Of a stretch of DNA of 49,648 bases, positions 26,593 through 37,102 are shown piece after piece. The notes under the pieces are model-generated. The model ran no database searches and was not told where the DNA came from. It was given only the letters and a program-made list of their open reading frames with translations. Each line of letters opens with the position of its first letter. Positions within the stretch are counted from its first letter, which is position 1. This DNA comes from Acidobacteriota bacterium (GTDB lineage: Bacteria; Acidobacteriota; Vicinamibacteria; Vicinamibacterales; UBA8438): assembly GCA_011523845.1 (NCBI GenBank), contig WTFV01000103.1, positions 1 through 49,648 on the forward strand. Direction: 5' to 3'. A program made the translations under genes and the position numbers.

Positions 26593-29079
26593 TCAGTCCT
26601 TCAGCTCGATGACCGTCACGCCCCGACCGCCGTGCTCCGGCGCCGCCGCCTCGAACTTCGCCACCAGCGGATGCTCGTCGAGGAAACCGGCGATGGCGCG
26701 CCGCAACTGGCCGGTCCCGTGGCCGTGGATCACCCGCAGTTGTCCCGCGCCACCGAGCAGCGCCTGGTCGACGTATTTCTCCACCCGCGACAGCGCGTCG
26801 TCCACGCGACACCCGATCACGTTGAGCTCCTCCGGCGCATGGGCGTCCGCCGCCACCGCGACCGTCACGCCGCCCCCGGCGGCCGGCGCGGCGTCGACCA
26901 CTCGGAGGTGGCCGGCGGATACGTGGAGGCGCTTGCCCCGCGCTTCGATCTCCGCGTCGTCGCCATCGACCGCGACCAGGGTGCCCTCCAACCCCAGGCT
27001 CTCGACCCGGACCCGGCTGCCGACCGGCGGCGGCGTGGCCGGCGCCGGCGCTTCCGCCGGCGGCGGCAGCGCCGCAACGGAGCGCTCGCGCACCTTCTCC
27101 AGTTCTTCGACCGCCGCCCGCCTGAGCTCTCCCGTCGCGCCGGTCGTGACCTGCTGCCGCGGGCGACCCGGGCTTCGACCCCTGGAAGGCTCGACGAGCG
27201 CGCCGGCGCGGGCGCGCAGGTCGCGGACGATCTCCTCCACCGCCGCCCGCGCCGCCTTCAACTCCTGTTCAACGCCGTCCCGCAGGCGTCGCCGTGCGGC
27301 CTGCTCCTTCTCGTCGAGCGCCTGCCGCGCCTGTTTCAGCGCCGCGCGCTCTTCCTCGAGCCGCCTGCGGCCGGCTTCCAGTTCCTCGCGCCGGGCGTTC
27401 ACCTGCGCAATGTCGTTCTCCATGCGGGCGAGATGCTCGGCGAGCTGCGCCTCGCGGGCGCTGCGCCGCCCCCGTGCGTCGCCGATGATGGAGGAAGGAA
27501 CGCCCAGGCGGGCGGCGATCTCGAGGGCGAGGCTGCGCCCGGGCGAGCCGTACGTCAGCTTGTAGGTCGGCGCGTACGTCTCCGGGTCGAAGCCGAAGCC
27601 GGCGCAGGCGACCCCGTCGGTGGTCGAGGCGTACGACTTCAGCGCGTCGTCGTGGGTGGTCGCCGCGACGAGCGCGCCGCGTTGCCGGAAATGATCGATG
27701 ATCGCGGCTCCGAGCGCGCCTCCTTCGACCGGATCCGTTCCTGCGCCGACCTCGTCGAGAAGCACCAGGGCCGGCAGTGCGAGCCGGCTCTCCATCGCCA
27801 CGATGTTGGTGATGTGTCCGGAGAACGTCGACAGGCTGTCGGCGATCGACTGCTCGTCGCCGATGTCCGCGAACACGGACCGGAACACCGGCATCGACGC
27901 TTCCGGTCCGGCCGGTACGTGCAGGCCGGCCTGCGCCATCAGGACCAGCAGGCCGACCGTCTTCAGGGCCACGGTCTTCCCGCCGGTGTTGGGCCCGGTC
28001 ACGATCAGCGCGCCGACCGGCGGCGCGATGTGCAGGTCGACCGGCACGGGCCCGGCCGGCCGCAGGTCCGTCCCCCGGGCGTCATCGGCCCGCCCGCGGA
28101 CGCCGGGAATCAGGAGCGGATGCCTGGCCTGGGGCAGCTCGATCCGGGCATCGGTCGCTATCTTCGGCTCCACGCCGGCGACGAGACGCGAGAAGCTCGC
28201 TCGCGCCTGCATGACGTCGAGCGCTTCGGCCGCGGCCAGCGTCCGGCGCAGATCGAGGGCGCGCTTGCGGAACGCGCTCGCCAGACCGAGCAGGATGCGG
28301 TGGACCTCCTCGCTCTCGGATTCTTCGAGCGCGACGATTTCGTTGTTGATGTCGACGGTGCTCAACGGTTCGAGAAACAGGCTCGCTCCGCTGCCCGAGC
28401 TGCCGTGCACGATGCCCGGGATCGCGGCGCGGTGTTCGGAGCGGACGACCAGCACGAACCGGCCTCCCCGTTCGGTCACCACCCGCTCCTGGAGGTACTT
28501 CGCCGTATCCCGCCCCCGCAGGTAGGACTCTAGCGTGCCCCGCAGCCGGTTGCGCTGTCTCCGCAGCCGATCCCGCAGCGTGCGCAGCTTGGGACTGGCG
28601 TCGTCGAGCACCTCGCCTTCGGGATCGACGGCGGCGCGAATGGCGGAGACCTCGCCCTTGAAGGAGTGCGTGCCGGCGATCACGGCTTCGAGGGCCGGAT
28701 AAGGGCCCCCGGAGGCGTTGTCGAACGCCGAGCGGACGGTATCCATCGAGGTCAGGAAGCGAGCCAGGCCGATGAGCTGCAGCGGCTCGACGAGGCGGCC
28801 TTCCACGGCGAGCGCGGCGATGGTCTGCTCCAGATCGGCGGGCGCGTCGAGGCCGAAGGACCCGTTCGCCTCCAGGTAGGCCACTCCCTCGCTGGTGGCC
28901 GCGAGCGTGGCTGCGACCTTGTCGATGTCGGTTGCCGGCGCGAGACGGGCGAGCGCCGTGGTCCCCAGCGGCGTGAGCGCCAGGCTGCGGACGGCGGCTG
29001 CGACCCGATCGAATTCGAGCGCCTGGAGCGTTCCCTCGTGCATCGTGGTGTCCGATCGCTGCGTCGTCGTCTGCGCCAT
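26593..29079 (-). CDS. mutS2: MutS2 family endonuclease/ATPase with Smr domain
   Basis: An 828-residue protein. The N-terminal clamp and core are followed by the ABC-type ATPase with Walker A GPNTGGKTVALK (about 340), the LLDEVGAGTDPVEG Walker B, a long coiled coil (about 520-610), a KOW-like segment, and a C-terminal Smr nuclease domain with IHGHGTGQLRRAI. MutS2 suppresses recombination and, in some bacteria, rescues collided ribosomes. Two starts are possible: 29079, or 29043, where MHEGTLQALEFDRV matches the usual family beginning. Neither has a clear Shine-Dalgarno. I give the longer one. It lies 35 bp after larB. Confidence 0.93.
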   Translation of the reverse strand: MAQTTTQRSDTTMHEGTLQALEFDRVAAAVRSLALTPLGTTALARLAPATDIDKVAATLAATSEGVAYLEANGSFGLDAPADLEQTIAALAVEGRLVEPLQLIGLARFLTSMDTVRSAFDNASGGPYPALEAVIAGTHSFKGEVSAIRAAVDPEGEVLDDASPKLRTLRDRLRRQRNRLRGTLESYLRGRDTAKYLQERVVTERGGRFVLVVRSEHRAAIPGIVHGSSGSGASLFLEPLSTVDINNEIVALEESESEEVHRILLGLASAFRKRALDLRRTLAAAEALDVMQARASFSRLVAGVEPKIATDARIELPQARHPLLIPGVRGRADDARGTDLRPAGPVPVDLHIAPPVGALIVTGPNTGGKTVALKTVGLLVLMAQAGLHVPAGPEASMPVFRSVFADIGDEQSIADSLSTFSGHITNIVAMESRLALPALVLLDEVGAGTDPVEGGALGAAIIDHFRQRGALVAATTHDDALKSYASTTDGVACAGFGFDPETYAPTYKLTYGSPGRSLALEIAARLGVPSSIIGDARGRRSAREAQLAEHLARMENDIAQVNARREELEAGRRRLEEERAALKQARQALDEKEQAARRRLRDGVEQELKAARAAVEEIVRDLRARAGALVEPSRGRSPGRPRQQVTTGATGELRRAAVEELEKVRERSVAALPPPAEAPAPATPPPVGSRVRVESLGLEGTLVAVDGDDAEIEARGKRLHVSAGHLRVVDAAPAAGGGVTVAVAADAHAPEELNVIGCRVDDALSRVEKYVDQALLGGAGQLRVIHGHGTGQLRRAIAGFLDEHPLVAKFEAAAPEHGGRGVTVIELKD

Positions 29080-29114
29080 GACCCTGGCTGTACCGCAGAC
29101 TACTCCCAGGAATC

Positions 29115-29876
29115 CTAGGTCAGATGATTGATCAGGCTCGCCATCGTGGCCGCGCCGAGTCCGTTGTCGATGTTGACCACGGCGACGCCGGTTGCGCAAC
29201 CGTTCAACATGCCGAGCAGCGCGGTCAGCCCGCCGAAGCTCGCGCCGTACCCGACGCTGGTCGGCACGGCGATGACCGGCGCGCGGATCAGACCGCGGAC
29301 CACGCTCGGCAGCGCGCCCTCCATGCCGGCGACGGCGATGACGACGCGCGCCGCGTCGAGCCGGTCGCGTTCGGCCAGCAGCCGGTGCAGCCCCGCGACC
29401 CCGGCGTCGTACACGGTGTCGACCCGGTTGCCGAGGGCCTCGGCCGCGACCCTGGCTTCCTCCGCCACGGCCAGGTCGGAAGTGCCGGCCGCAATCACGA
29501 GAACGGTGCCCCGTCCGGTCGTCTCCTCGCTCGCCGCGCGGGTGATGATGCGCGCCGTGGAATGGAACCGCGCGTCCGGAACGCGCTCGCGTACGGCCTC
29601 GAACGCTTCGGTTCCGACACGCGTGACGATGAGGGTGTCGCCGTTGGCGACGATCCGCTCGGCGATGGCAGCGGTCTGTGCGGGTGTCTTGCCGGCCCCG
29701 AACACGATCTCCGGACAGCCCTGCCGGACGCCCCGGTGATGATCGACGCGGGCGAAACCGAGGTCCTCGAACGGCGCCCGCCGCAGCAGATCCACGACGC
29801 GCGCCTCGGCATCGCGCAAGCCGAGCGAGCCGCTCTGGAAGTCCGACAGGATCGCGCGCACGTGATCAGACGTCAT
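29115..29876 (-). CDS. larB: LarB-like nickel-pincer cofactor biosynthesis protein
   Basis: A 253-residue protein of the LarB family, related to PurE. LarB carboxylates and hydrolyses nicotinic acid adenine dinucleotide, the first step to the nickel-pincer nucleotide of lactate racemase and related enzymes. Family marks are PEIVFGAGKTPAQTAAI (about 55-71), AAGTSDLAVAEEA, AGMEGALPSVVRGL and PVIAVPTSVGYGASFGG. The length is normal. LarC and LarE are not in this window, so the pathway is either completed elsewhere or not used. TACAAT on the minus strand (29936-29931) may be a -10. The start at 29876 has no strong ribosome site. Confidence 0.9.
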   Translation of the reverse strand: MTSDHVRAILSDFQSGSLGLRDAEARVVDLLRRAPFEDLGFARVDHHRGVRQGCPEIVFGAGKTPAQTAAIAERIVANGDTLIVTRVGTEAFEAVRERVPDARFHSTARIITRAASEETTGRGTVLVIAAGTSDLAVAEEARVAAEALGNRVDTVYDAGVAGLHRLLAERDRLDAARVVIAVAGMEGALPSVVRGLIRAPVIAVPTSVGYGASFGGLTALLGMLNGCATGVAVVNIDNGLGAATMASLINHLT

Positions 29877-29909
29877 GTCCGCGGTGGGTGTGGCCGCGCG
29901 GCGGTCTCG

Positions 29910-29938
29910 TTGACTTGGCGCCGGCCGGATTGTACCGT
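29910..29938 (+). promoter_or_regulatory. Promoter of the glycosyltransferase gene, close to its ATG
   Basis: TTGACT (29910-29915), 17 bp, then TACCGT (29933-29938). The expected transcript start (about 29945) is two bases before the ATG at 29947, and there is no Shine-Dalgarno sequence. This suggests leaderless or nearly leaderless translation. Confidence 0.5.
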
Positions 29939-29946
29939 CGCCGCCA

Positions 29947-31449
29947 ATGTCGTCGCCGGACGTCCTCGTGGTGGGGCTGTACTTCGCGGTCCTGGTCGGC
30001 CTCAGCGTCTACGGTGCTCACCGGGGGTACCTCCTGTATCTTTACACAAACAGCCGTCTTCCCGGCCCGCCGCCCCGCGGTCGGACGCCGGCGCCCGCGC
30101 CCCGCCTGACGGTACAGCTACCCGTGTTCAACGAGGCGTACGTGGTCGAGCGGCTGCTGGCGGCCGTAGCCCGTCTGCGCTACCCCCGGGAACGGTTCGA
30201 AGTGCAGGTGCTCGACGACTCGACGGACGAGACGCGGAGCATCGCCCGGCGGGCCGTGGAGCGTTGGCGCGCGCGCGGCCTCGCCATCAGCTACCACTCC
30301 CGCGCGGTCCGGACGGGCTTCAAGGCCGGCGCTCTCGCCGAGGGCCTGCGCCTCGCCGGCGGCGAGTTGATCGCCGTCTTCGATGCCGACTTCATACCGC
30401 CGCCGGACTTTCTCGAGCGCGCCGTCGGCGCCTTCGCGGATCCGCGGGTGGGCATGGTGCAGGCGCGCTGGGGTCATGCCAACCGGCGCTATTCGCTGCT
30501 CACCCGCCTGCAGGCGCTGCTGCTCGACGGCCACTTCGTCCTGGAGCACGGCGGCCGGCACCGCGGCGGCTGCTTCTTCAATTTCAACGGCGCCGCCGGC
30601 ATCTGGCGGCGCGCCGCGATCGAGTCGGCCGGCGGCTGGCAGCACGACACGCTGACCGAGGACCTGGATCTGAGCTACCGGGCCCAGCTTGCCGGCTGGC
30701 GGTTCGTCTTCCTGCCGGACGTCGTGGCGCCGGCCGAGCTGCCGGTCGAGATGAGCGCGTTCAAGTCTCAGCAGCACCGCTGGGCCAAGGGCTCGATCCA
30801 GACGTGCCGGAAGGTGCTGCCGGCGGTGCTGCGGGCCGACGTGCCGTGGCGGGTGAAGGCGGAGGCGTTCCTGCACCTGACCGCCAACTTCAACTACCTG
30901 CTGGTCCTGGCTCTGTGCGTGCTGATCGTGCCGGCGCTCGTCGCCCGAACCGCGACGGGCGGGGCGCAGGGGTTGCTCCTCGTCGACGCGGCCGTGTTCG
31001 GGCTCGCGGCCGTGTCGATCGTCACCTTCTACGGCGTGAGCCAGCGCGCGATAGGGGGGCGCTGGTGGGCGCGCCTGCGGGACCTGCCGGCCATGGTCGC
31101 CCTCGGTCTCGGGCTCTCCGTCAACAACGCGGTGGCGGTCATCGAGGCGTTGTCGGGACCCACGGGGGAGTTCAGGCGCACCCCGAAGTACGGGGTGCGC
31201 TCGCAGGGAGATCCCATCGCCGGCGGCGGTAGGCGGCGGGGGGAACGGCTTCAGCCGTTGATCGAGATCGCCTTCGGGGCCTACTTCACGCTCGCGGTGG
31301 GGTACGCGGCGGCGGCGGGGGTGTACGGCGCTGTGCCGGTCCTCGCGCTGTTCCAGGCCGGGTTCCTCTACGCGGGGTTCGCGTCGCGGGCCCCGCGCTA
31401 CGAGACGGGGCCGGCCGGAGACGGCCCGGCCGGAGGAGGTGCGCAGTGA
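29947..31449 (+). CDS. Membrane family 2 glycosyltransferase (cellulose/mannan synthase-like)
   Basis: A 500-residue processive-type glycosyltransferase. An N-terminal helix (about 5-30) is followed by the cytoplasmic GT-A domain with VLDDSTDE (Asp90-91), FDADF (Asp146, Asp148), TEDLDLSYR (about 238-245) and QQHRWAKG (275-282), the D,D,D,Q(Q/R)xRW set of cellulose-synthase-like enzymes. Four or more helices follow (about 308-400 and 425-480). It resembles CslA/CslC-type beta-glycan synthases. The sugar and product cannot be told from sequence. No BcsB, BcsZ or export genes are nearby. It overlaps the citrate synthase start as GTGA. Confidence 0.87.
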   Translation: MSSPDVLVVGLYFAVLVGLSVYGAHRGYLLYLYTNSRLPGPPPRGRTPAPAPRLTVQLPVFNEAYVVERLLAAVARLRYPRERFEVQVLDDSTDETRSIARRAVERWRARGLAISYHSRAVRTGFKAGALAEGLRLAGGELIAVFDADFIPPPDFLERAVGAFADPRVGMVQARWGHANRRYSLLTRLQALLLDGHFVLEHGGRHRGGCFFNFNGAAGIWRRAAIESAGGWQHDTLTEDLDLSYRAQLAGWRFVFLPDVVAPAELPVEMSAFKSQQHRWAKGSIQTCRKVLPAVLRADVPWRVKAEAFLHLTANFNYLLVLALCVLIVPALVARTATGGAQGLLLVDAAVFGLAAVSIVTFYGVSQRAIGGRWWARLRDLPAMVALGLGLSVNNAVAVIEALSGPTGEFRRTPKYGVRSQGDPIAGGGRRRGERLQPLIEIAFGAYFTLAVGYAAAAGVYGAVPVLALFQAGFLYAGFASRAPRYETGPAGDGPAGGGAQ

Positions 31450-32585
31450 CGACGTCGTCGGCCTCGAGAGCGGGTCTGGAAGGGGTGGTCGCCACGTCGT
31501 CGGCGATCTGTTACATCGACGGCGCGCGCGGCGTCCTGGCCTACGCCGGCCACGACATCCACGACCTGGCGCGCGAGGCCGGCTTCGAGGAGGTCTGCTA
31601 CCTGCTCTGGCATCGCCGCCTCCCCTCGCGCGCCGAGCTGGGCGCTCTCAAGTCGGATCTCGCGGCGGCGCGCCGGCTGCCGGAGGCGATGCTGCGGCTG
31701 ATGCGCAGCCTGCCGGTCGGCCACCCCATGGATGCGCTCCGCACGCTGGCGTCGGCCCTGGCCCACTCGGATCCGGAAGCGGACGACCGGTCACCGGCCG
31801 CCGCCTTCCGCAAGGCCGTGCGCCTGACCGCGCAGGTCGGCAGCGTCGTGGCGACCTGGGGGCGGCTGAACGCCGGCGGCGGCGTGATCGAGCCCGATCC
31901 GGCGCTCGATCACGCCGCGAACTTCCTGCTGCTGCTCACCGGAGAGCGACCCTCGGCGCCGGCGGCGCGGGCGCTCGACGTCGCACTGGTCCTGCACGCG
32001 GACCACGAGCTGAACGCCTCCACCTTCGCCGCGCGCGTCACTGCGGCCACGCTCAGCGACATCCACTCGGCCGCGGTGGCCGGAATCGGCGCCCTCAAGG
32101 GGCCGCTGCACGGGGGCGCCAACGCCGAGGTCATGCGCATGCTGCTCGCGATGGGCCGGGACGCCGACGACGCCCGGATCGACCGGGTCGTGCGCGACAT
32201 GCTGGCCCGCAAGGTGAAGGTGCCCGGATTCGGACATCGCGTCTACCGGACCGAGGACCCGCGGGCCACGCACCTGCGCCGGATGTCGAAGGAGATCGGC
32301 GAGCGGTCGGGCGACACGCGCTGGTACGACATGTCGCGGCGCATCGAGGCGCTGATGAAGGCGGAGACGAAGATCGACGCCAACGTCGACTTCTATTCGG
32401 CGTCCACGTACTACATGCTCGGGATCCCGATCGAGCTGTTCACGCCGGTCTTCGCGGTGAGCCGCATTGCCGGCTGGACCGCGCACGTGCTGGAGCAGTA
32501 CGCCGACAACCGGCTCATCCGCCCCCGCGCCGAGTACATCGGGCCCGAGCATCCCCAGGCGTTCACGCCGCTCGACCGGCGCTGA
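31446..32585 (+). CDS. Citrate synthase (or 2-methylcitrate synthase)
   Basis: A 379-residue enzyme that condenses acetyl-CoA, or propionyl-CoA in methylcitrate synthases, with oxaloacetate. The catalytic triad is His222 in GPLHGGAN, His264 in GFGHRVYR and Asp315 in [15 protein letters not shown] at 184-192 is also typical. The short form without the NADH-regulated N-terminus resembles Gram-positive and archaeal enzymes. No prpB or prpD lies nearby to settle the substrate. It starts at GTG 31446, with GGAGGAGG upstream, overlapping the glycosyltransferase stop. Confidence 0.92.
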   Translation: MTTSSASRAGLEGVVATSSAICYIDGARGVLAYAGHDIHDLAREAGFEEVCYLLWHRRLPSRAELGALKSDLAAARRLPEAMLRLMRSLPVGHPMDALRTLASALAHSDPEADDRSPAAAFRKAVRLTAQVGSVVATWGRLNAGGGVIEPDPALDHAANFLLLLTGERPSAPAARALDVALVLHADHELNASTFAARVTAATLSDIHSAAVAGIGALKGPLHGGANAEVMRMLLAMGRDADDARIDRVVRDMLARKVKVPGFGHRVYRTEDPRATHLRRMSKEIGERSGDTRWYDMSRRIEALMKAETKIDANVDFYSASTYYMLGIPIELFTPVFAVSRIAGWTAHVLEQYADNRLIRPRAEYIGPEHPQAFTPLDRR

Positions 32586-32619
32586 CGGCCGGTCACCGCC
32601 CGGGGAGCTCCCCGCAAAC

Positions 32620-32641
32620 CCCGCGGCGCGCGGGCCGCGGG
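32620..32641 (+). terminator. GC-rich hairpin between citrate synthase and lepA (possible terminator)
   Basis: CCCGCGGC (32620-32627) pairs with GCCGCGGG (32634-32641) across a 6-nt loop, 35 bp after the citrate synthase stop. The following bases are C/T-rich but not a T-run, so factor-independent termination is uncertain. Confidence 0.4.
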
Positions 32642-32663
32642 CGGGGCTGTCCCTTCTCCCCTC

Positions 32664-32669
32664 TATAAT
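32664..32669 (+). promoter_or_regulatory. Consensus -10 (TATAAT) ten bases before lepA
   Basis: A perfect TATAAT ends ten bases before the lepA ATG. Transcription would begin around 32676, leaving a leader of about four bases with no room for a Shine-Dalgarno. No good -35 is seen. This suggests leaderless lepA mRNA. Confidence 0.6.
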
Positions 32670-32679
32670 CCGCGCGTCG

Positions 32680-34474
<1,795 letters not shown>

Positions 34475-34482
<8 letters not shown>

Positions 34483-35227
34483 GACGAGGAACCGGACACG
34501 GACGCGGACGCAGGCGCGGCCTTCGGCGCCGGCTCCTCCGCCCTATCGCAAGTCGACGGCCCGCGAGTACTTCGAGTCGATCGTCATCGCCGTCATTCTG
34601 GCCCTGTTCGTGCGCACCTGGGTGGTGGAGGCCTTCACGATTCCCACCGGCTCGATGGAGCACAACCTGCTCGTCGGCGACTACCTGCTCGTCAACAAGT
34701 TCGTCTTCTCGCCGGCGTTGTCGGGGGCCGAGCGGTTTCTGCTGCCGCAGGGGAGCGTGTCGCGCGGCGACATCATCGTGTTCAAGTTCCCGCGCGACCC
34801 GGAACGCGACTTCATCAAGCGGGTCATCGGGCTGCCGGGAGAGACGCTCGAGGTGCGCGCCGGCGAGGTCCACGTCGACGGCGAGCCGCTCGACGAGCCC
34901 TGGCTGCGGCAGCCGGGGACGCCATCGGCGTCCGGGGCGGCGGTAATCCCGCGCCGCGACAACCACGGGCCGGTGGAGATTCCCGCCGGGCACTACTTCA
35001 TGATGGGCGACAACCGGGGCAATTCCGAGGACAGCCGCGTATGGGGCACCCTGGCGCACGATCACATCAAGGGCAAGGCGGTGGTCCTCTACTGGTCCTA
35101 CGATTCGGGGAGTCCGGTGGTGCTGCCCGAGCCGGGCGTAGGCGCCGCCCTCCGCCGGATCGGTTCGATGGCCACCCATTTCTTCACCCGCACGCGCTGG
35201 GATCGGATGCTGCGGCAGGTCCGCTGA
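34475..35227 (+). CDS. lepB: Signal peptidase I
   Basis: A 250-residue inner-membrane enzyme that removes signal peptides from exported proteins. A single N-terminal helix (about 34-52) precedes the catalytic serine, Ser60 in [10 protein letters not shown]. Lys115 in [11 protein letters not shown] is the general base. [12 protein letters not shown] is the family box near 180. The first 16 residues are an Arg/Thr repeat encoded by a near-hexameric repeat (34475-34515), which makes a very basic cytoplasmic tail. The lepA-lepB order is common in bacteria, and the genes overlap by eight bases. Confidence 0.96.
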
Positions 35228-35318
35228 CGCACCGCGGCGGGCGGGAGCGGGCGGCGGCGGCGATCGACGAACTGCCGCCGGTGTTCCGTGACTCGTGCGG
35301 CTCCTTCACGCGGCGTAT

Positions 35319-35370
35319 CGCGGTGGTCCCGGGCGCCGGGTGGTCACCATGGCGCCCGGCCGTCACCGCG
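35319..35370. terminator. Compound hairpin between convergent lepB and yggS
   Basis: CGCGGTG (35319-35325) pairs with CACCGCG (35364-35370). Inside it CCGGGCGCC (35329-35337) pairs with GGCGCCCGG (35351-35359), and GGTG/CACC pair within the loop. It overlaps the yggS stop (35363-35365) and lies about 90 bp past lepB. The long GC stem without a T-run may stop transcripts from both directions. The rest of 35228-35362 shows nothing else. Confidence 0.5.
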
Positions 35371-36034
35371 GCGGCGTACGGCGGCCGAAGATGGCGGTCC
35401 CGACGCGCACCATCGTGGCGCCCTCCGCGATCGCGACCTCGAAGTCGTGGCTCATGCCCATCGAGAGATCGCCGAGCGCGGCGGGAGCGATTCCCTCGTC
35501 GAGCAACCCGTCGCGCAGCTCCCGGAGCCGGCGGAAGTACGGCCGCGTCGCTTCCGGGTCCTCGTTCCAGGGCGGCATCAGCATCAGTCCCCGCACGCGG
35601 GCGGCCCGGCATGCCAGGGCCGCCTCCAGCAACGGGCGGACCTCTGCGACCGGCGCGCCGTGCTTGGTCGCCTCGCCCGCCAGGTCCACCTGGACGAGCA
35701 GATTGGGAGCGGTCGCCGCGTCGGCCGCGGCCTCGTCGAGCCGGCGCAACAGCTTCGTGCTGTCGACCGAGTGGATCCAGTCGAAGGCGGCCGCGGCGGC
35801 CCGCGCCTTGTTCGACTGGAGATGGCCGATCAGATGCCACCGGACCCGCGGCCGGGCCGCCCGCTCGATCTTCCCGAGGGCCTCCTGGACGCGGTTCTCG
35901 CCGAAGTCGGCGAGACCGGCGTCCGCTCCCGCCTGGACGGCGGCCGGCGGGAACGTCTTCGAGACGGCGACGAGGCGGACTCCGTCCGGGTCCCGGCCGG
36001 CTGCCCGCGCGGCGCGGTCGATGCGCTCTCGCAC
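35363..36034 (-). CDS. YggS/PLPBP-family pyridoxal phosphate homeostasis protein
   Basis: A 223-residue protein (as started here) of the PLP-binding YggS family, which balances cellular vitamin B6 and amino-acid pools. The PLP lysine is Lys26 in LVAVSK. Then GENRVQEALGK, WHLIGHLQSNKA, HSVDS, a LSMGMSHDFEVAI segment and VRVGTAIFG follow. The only standard start is GTG at 36034, which cuts the first family helix (usually xNLxxVRERI). In frame upstream the sequence reads SAPPTPEALAGNLRRVRERI, beginning at a CTG at 36082, three bases after the TPR gene stop. The true start may be that CTG. Confidence 0.9.
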   Translation of the reverse strand: MRERIDRAARAAGRDPDGVRLVAVSKTFPPAAVQAGADAGLADFGENRVQEALGKIERAARPRVRWHLIGHLQSNKARAAAAAFDWIHSVDSTKLLRRLDEAAADAATAPNLLVQVDLAGEATKHGAPVAEVRPLLEAALACRAARVRGLMLMPPWNEDPEATRPYFRRLRELRDGLLDEGIAPAALGDLSMGMSHDFEVAIAEGATMVRVGTAIFGRRTPPR

Positions 36035-36085
36035 GCGGCGGAGGTTCCCGGCGAGCGCCTCCGGAGTCGGCGGTGCGCTCAGGGC

Positions 36086-37090
36086 TCAGCGCTCCAGCTC
36101 GGCGATGCGCGACCGGGCGTCGGCCGCGTGTTCGCCGCTTCCGTCCAGGCTGAGCGCACGGCGCAACGCGGTCAGGGCGGGACCGGGCCGGCCGATCTCG
36201 GTCAGCACGACGCCCAGCCAGTAGTACGCGGGCGCATGGCCCGGGCTGTGATCGGCCGCTTCCTCGAACTGTTGCCGCGCGTCCTCCAGGTTGCCCGCGT
36301 CGAGGAAGGCGATGCCCCGCTCAACGGACTCGGCGGCCTGCCGGCGATCCGCTTCGAGTGCGGCCAGGGTCAGGCGCGTCGCCTCGTCGCGGGCGGCGGC
36401 GGCCTCCACCGGACGCCCGGATCGATTGAGGACGTTCGCCAGGCCGTAGTACGCCGCGGTGTAGTCCGACCGGACGTCGAGAGCGTCCCGGAAGGCGCGC
36501 TCGGCATCCGCCCACCGTTCCAGCGCGGAATAGGCTACGCCGACGTTGTAGTGGCATTCGATGCAGTTCGGATCGAGTCCGGTGGCCAGCGTGAACCAGG
36601 TCACGGCGTCGTCGTACGCCCGCTCGCGATTGGCCTCCACGCCCGCCGCGAACAGCTCGTCCAGATGGTCTTGCGGGCCGTCGGCGACGATCCAGGGCGT
36701 GGCGCCCCGGCCCGGTCCGAGGACGAACCGGATCTCGACCGCCCGTCCGTCCCGGACCCGCACGCGGTAGACCTCGCTCAGCCGCGCGCCGCGCGCCGCC
36801 GTCACCGCGTACAGACCGGGCGCCACGTCCGCGCGGGCGAAACGGCCGTCCGGTCCGGTCTCGAACTCCAGGGAGGGGCCGTCGCCGTCGAGCGGCAGCA
36901 GGACGATGAGCGCGCCGGGAACCGCCGCCTGTCCCTCCTCGTCCACGACTGCGCCGCGCACCACGCCGGCGGCTTGCGCGTGGAGCGCGCCGGCTGCTCC
37001 GGCGCCGCCGACCGCGACCGCACAAGCCAGGCACAGAGCGCGCCCGATCCCGTGCCCGGGGTGCCGGCGACCGGTGACGCGCGACAGCAT
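36086..37090 (-). CDS. Exported carboxypeptidase-regulatory-like and TPR protein
   Basis: A 334-residue protein with a signal peptide (about 1-41; basic start, hydrophobic core, Ala-rich cleavage region ending HAQA). A carboxypeptidase regulatory-like beta-sandwich (about 43-125, with GxVVDEEGQAAVPGA and PGLYAVTAA) follows, then five or so TPR repeats (about 150-330: YNVGVAYSALERWADAERAF, YYGLANVLNRSGRPVEA, YYWLGVVLTEIGRPGPA). It probably acts as a periplasmic or outer-membrane scaffold, and the partner is unknown. yggS follows after a few bases. Confidence 0.85.
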   Translation of the reverse strand: MLSRVTGRRHPGHGIGRALCLACAVAVGGAGAAGALHAQAAGVVRGAVVDEEGQAAVPGALIVLLPLDGDGPSLEFETGPDGRFARADVAPGLYAVTAARGARLSEVYRVRVRDGRAVEIRFVLGPGRGATPWIVADGPQDHLDELFAAGVEANRERAYDDAVTWFTLATGLDPNCIECHYNVGVAYSALERWADAERAFRDALDVRSDYTAAYYGLANVLNRSGRPVEAAAARDEATRLTLAALEADRRQAAESVERGIAFLDAGNLEDARQQFEEAADHSPGHAPAYYWLGVVLTEIGRPGPALTALRRALSLDGSGEHAADARSRIAELER

Positions 37091-37096
37091 GTTTCC

Positions 37097-37102
37097 AGTC
37101 TA
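37097..37102 (-). promoter_or_regulatory. Possible -10 (TAGACT) six bases before the TPR gene
   Basis: On the minus strand TAGACT is followed by six bases and the ATG at 37090. Placed so, transcription would start at or next to the start codon. There is no clear -35. The rest of the 92-bp gap to dinG holds nothing else I can name. Confidence 0.35.

Noticed and set aside
29115..29876. PurE (AIR carboxylase)
   Set aside because: The fold is related, but the GKTPAQTAAI, GTSDLAVAEEA and AGMEGALPSV blocks are those of LarB, and the protein is longer than PurE.
32467..32679. Longer N-terminus for LepA
   Set aside because: It overlaps citrate synthase in another frame and gives a non-conserved extension. 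The ATG at 32680 gives the standard protein.
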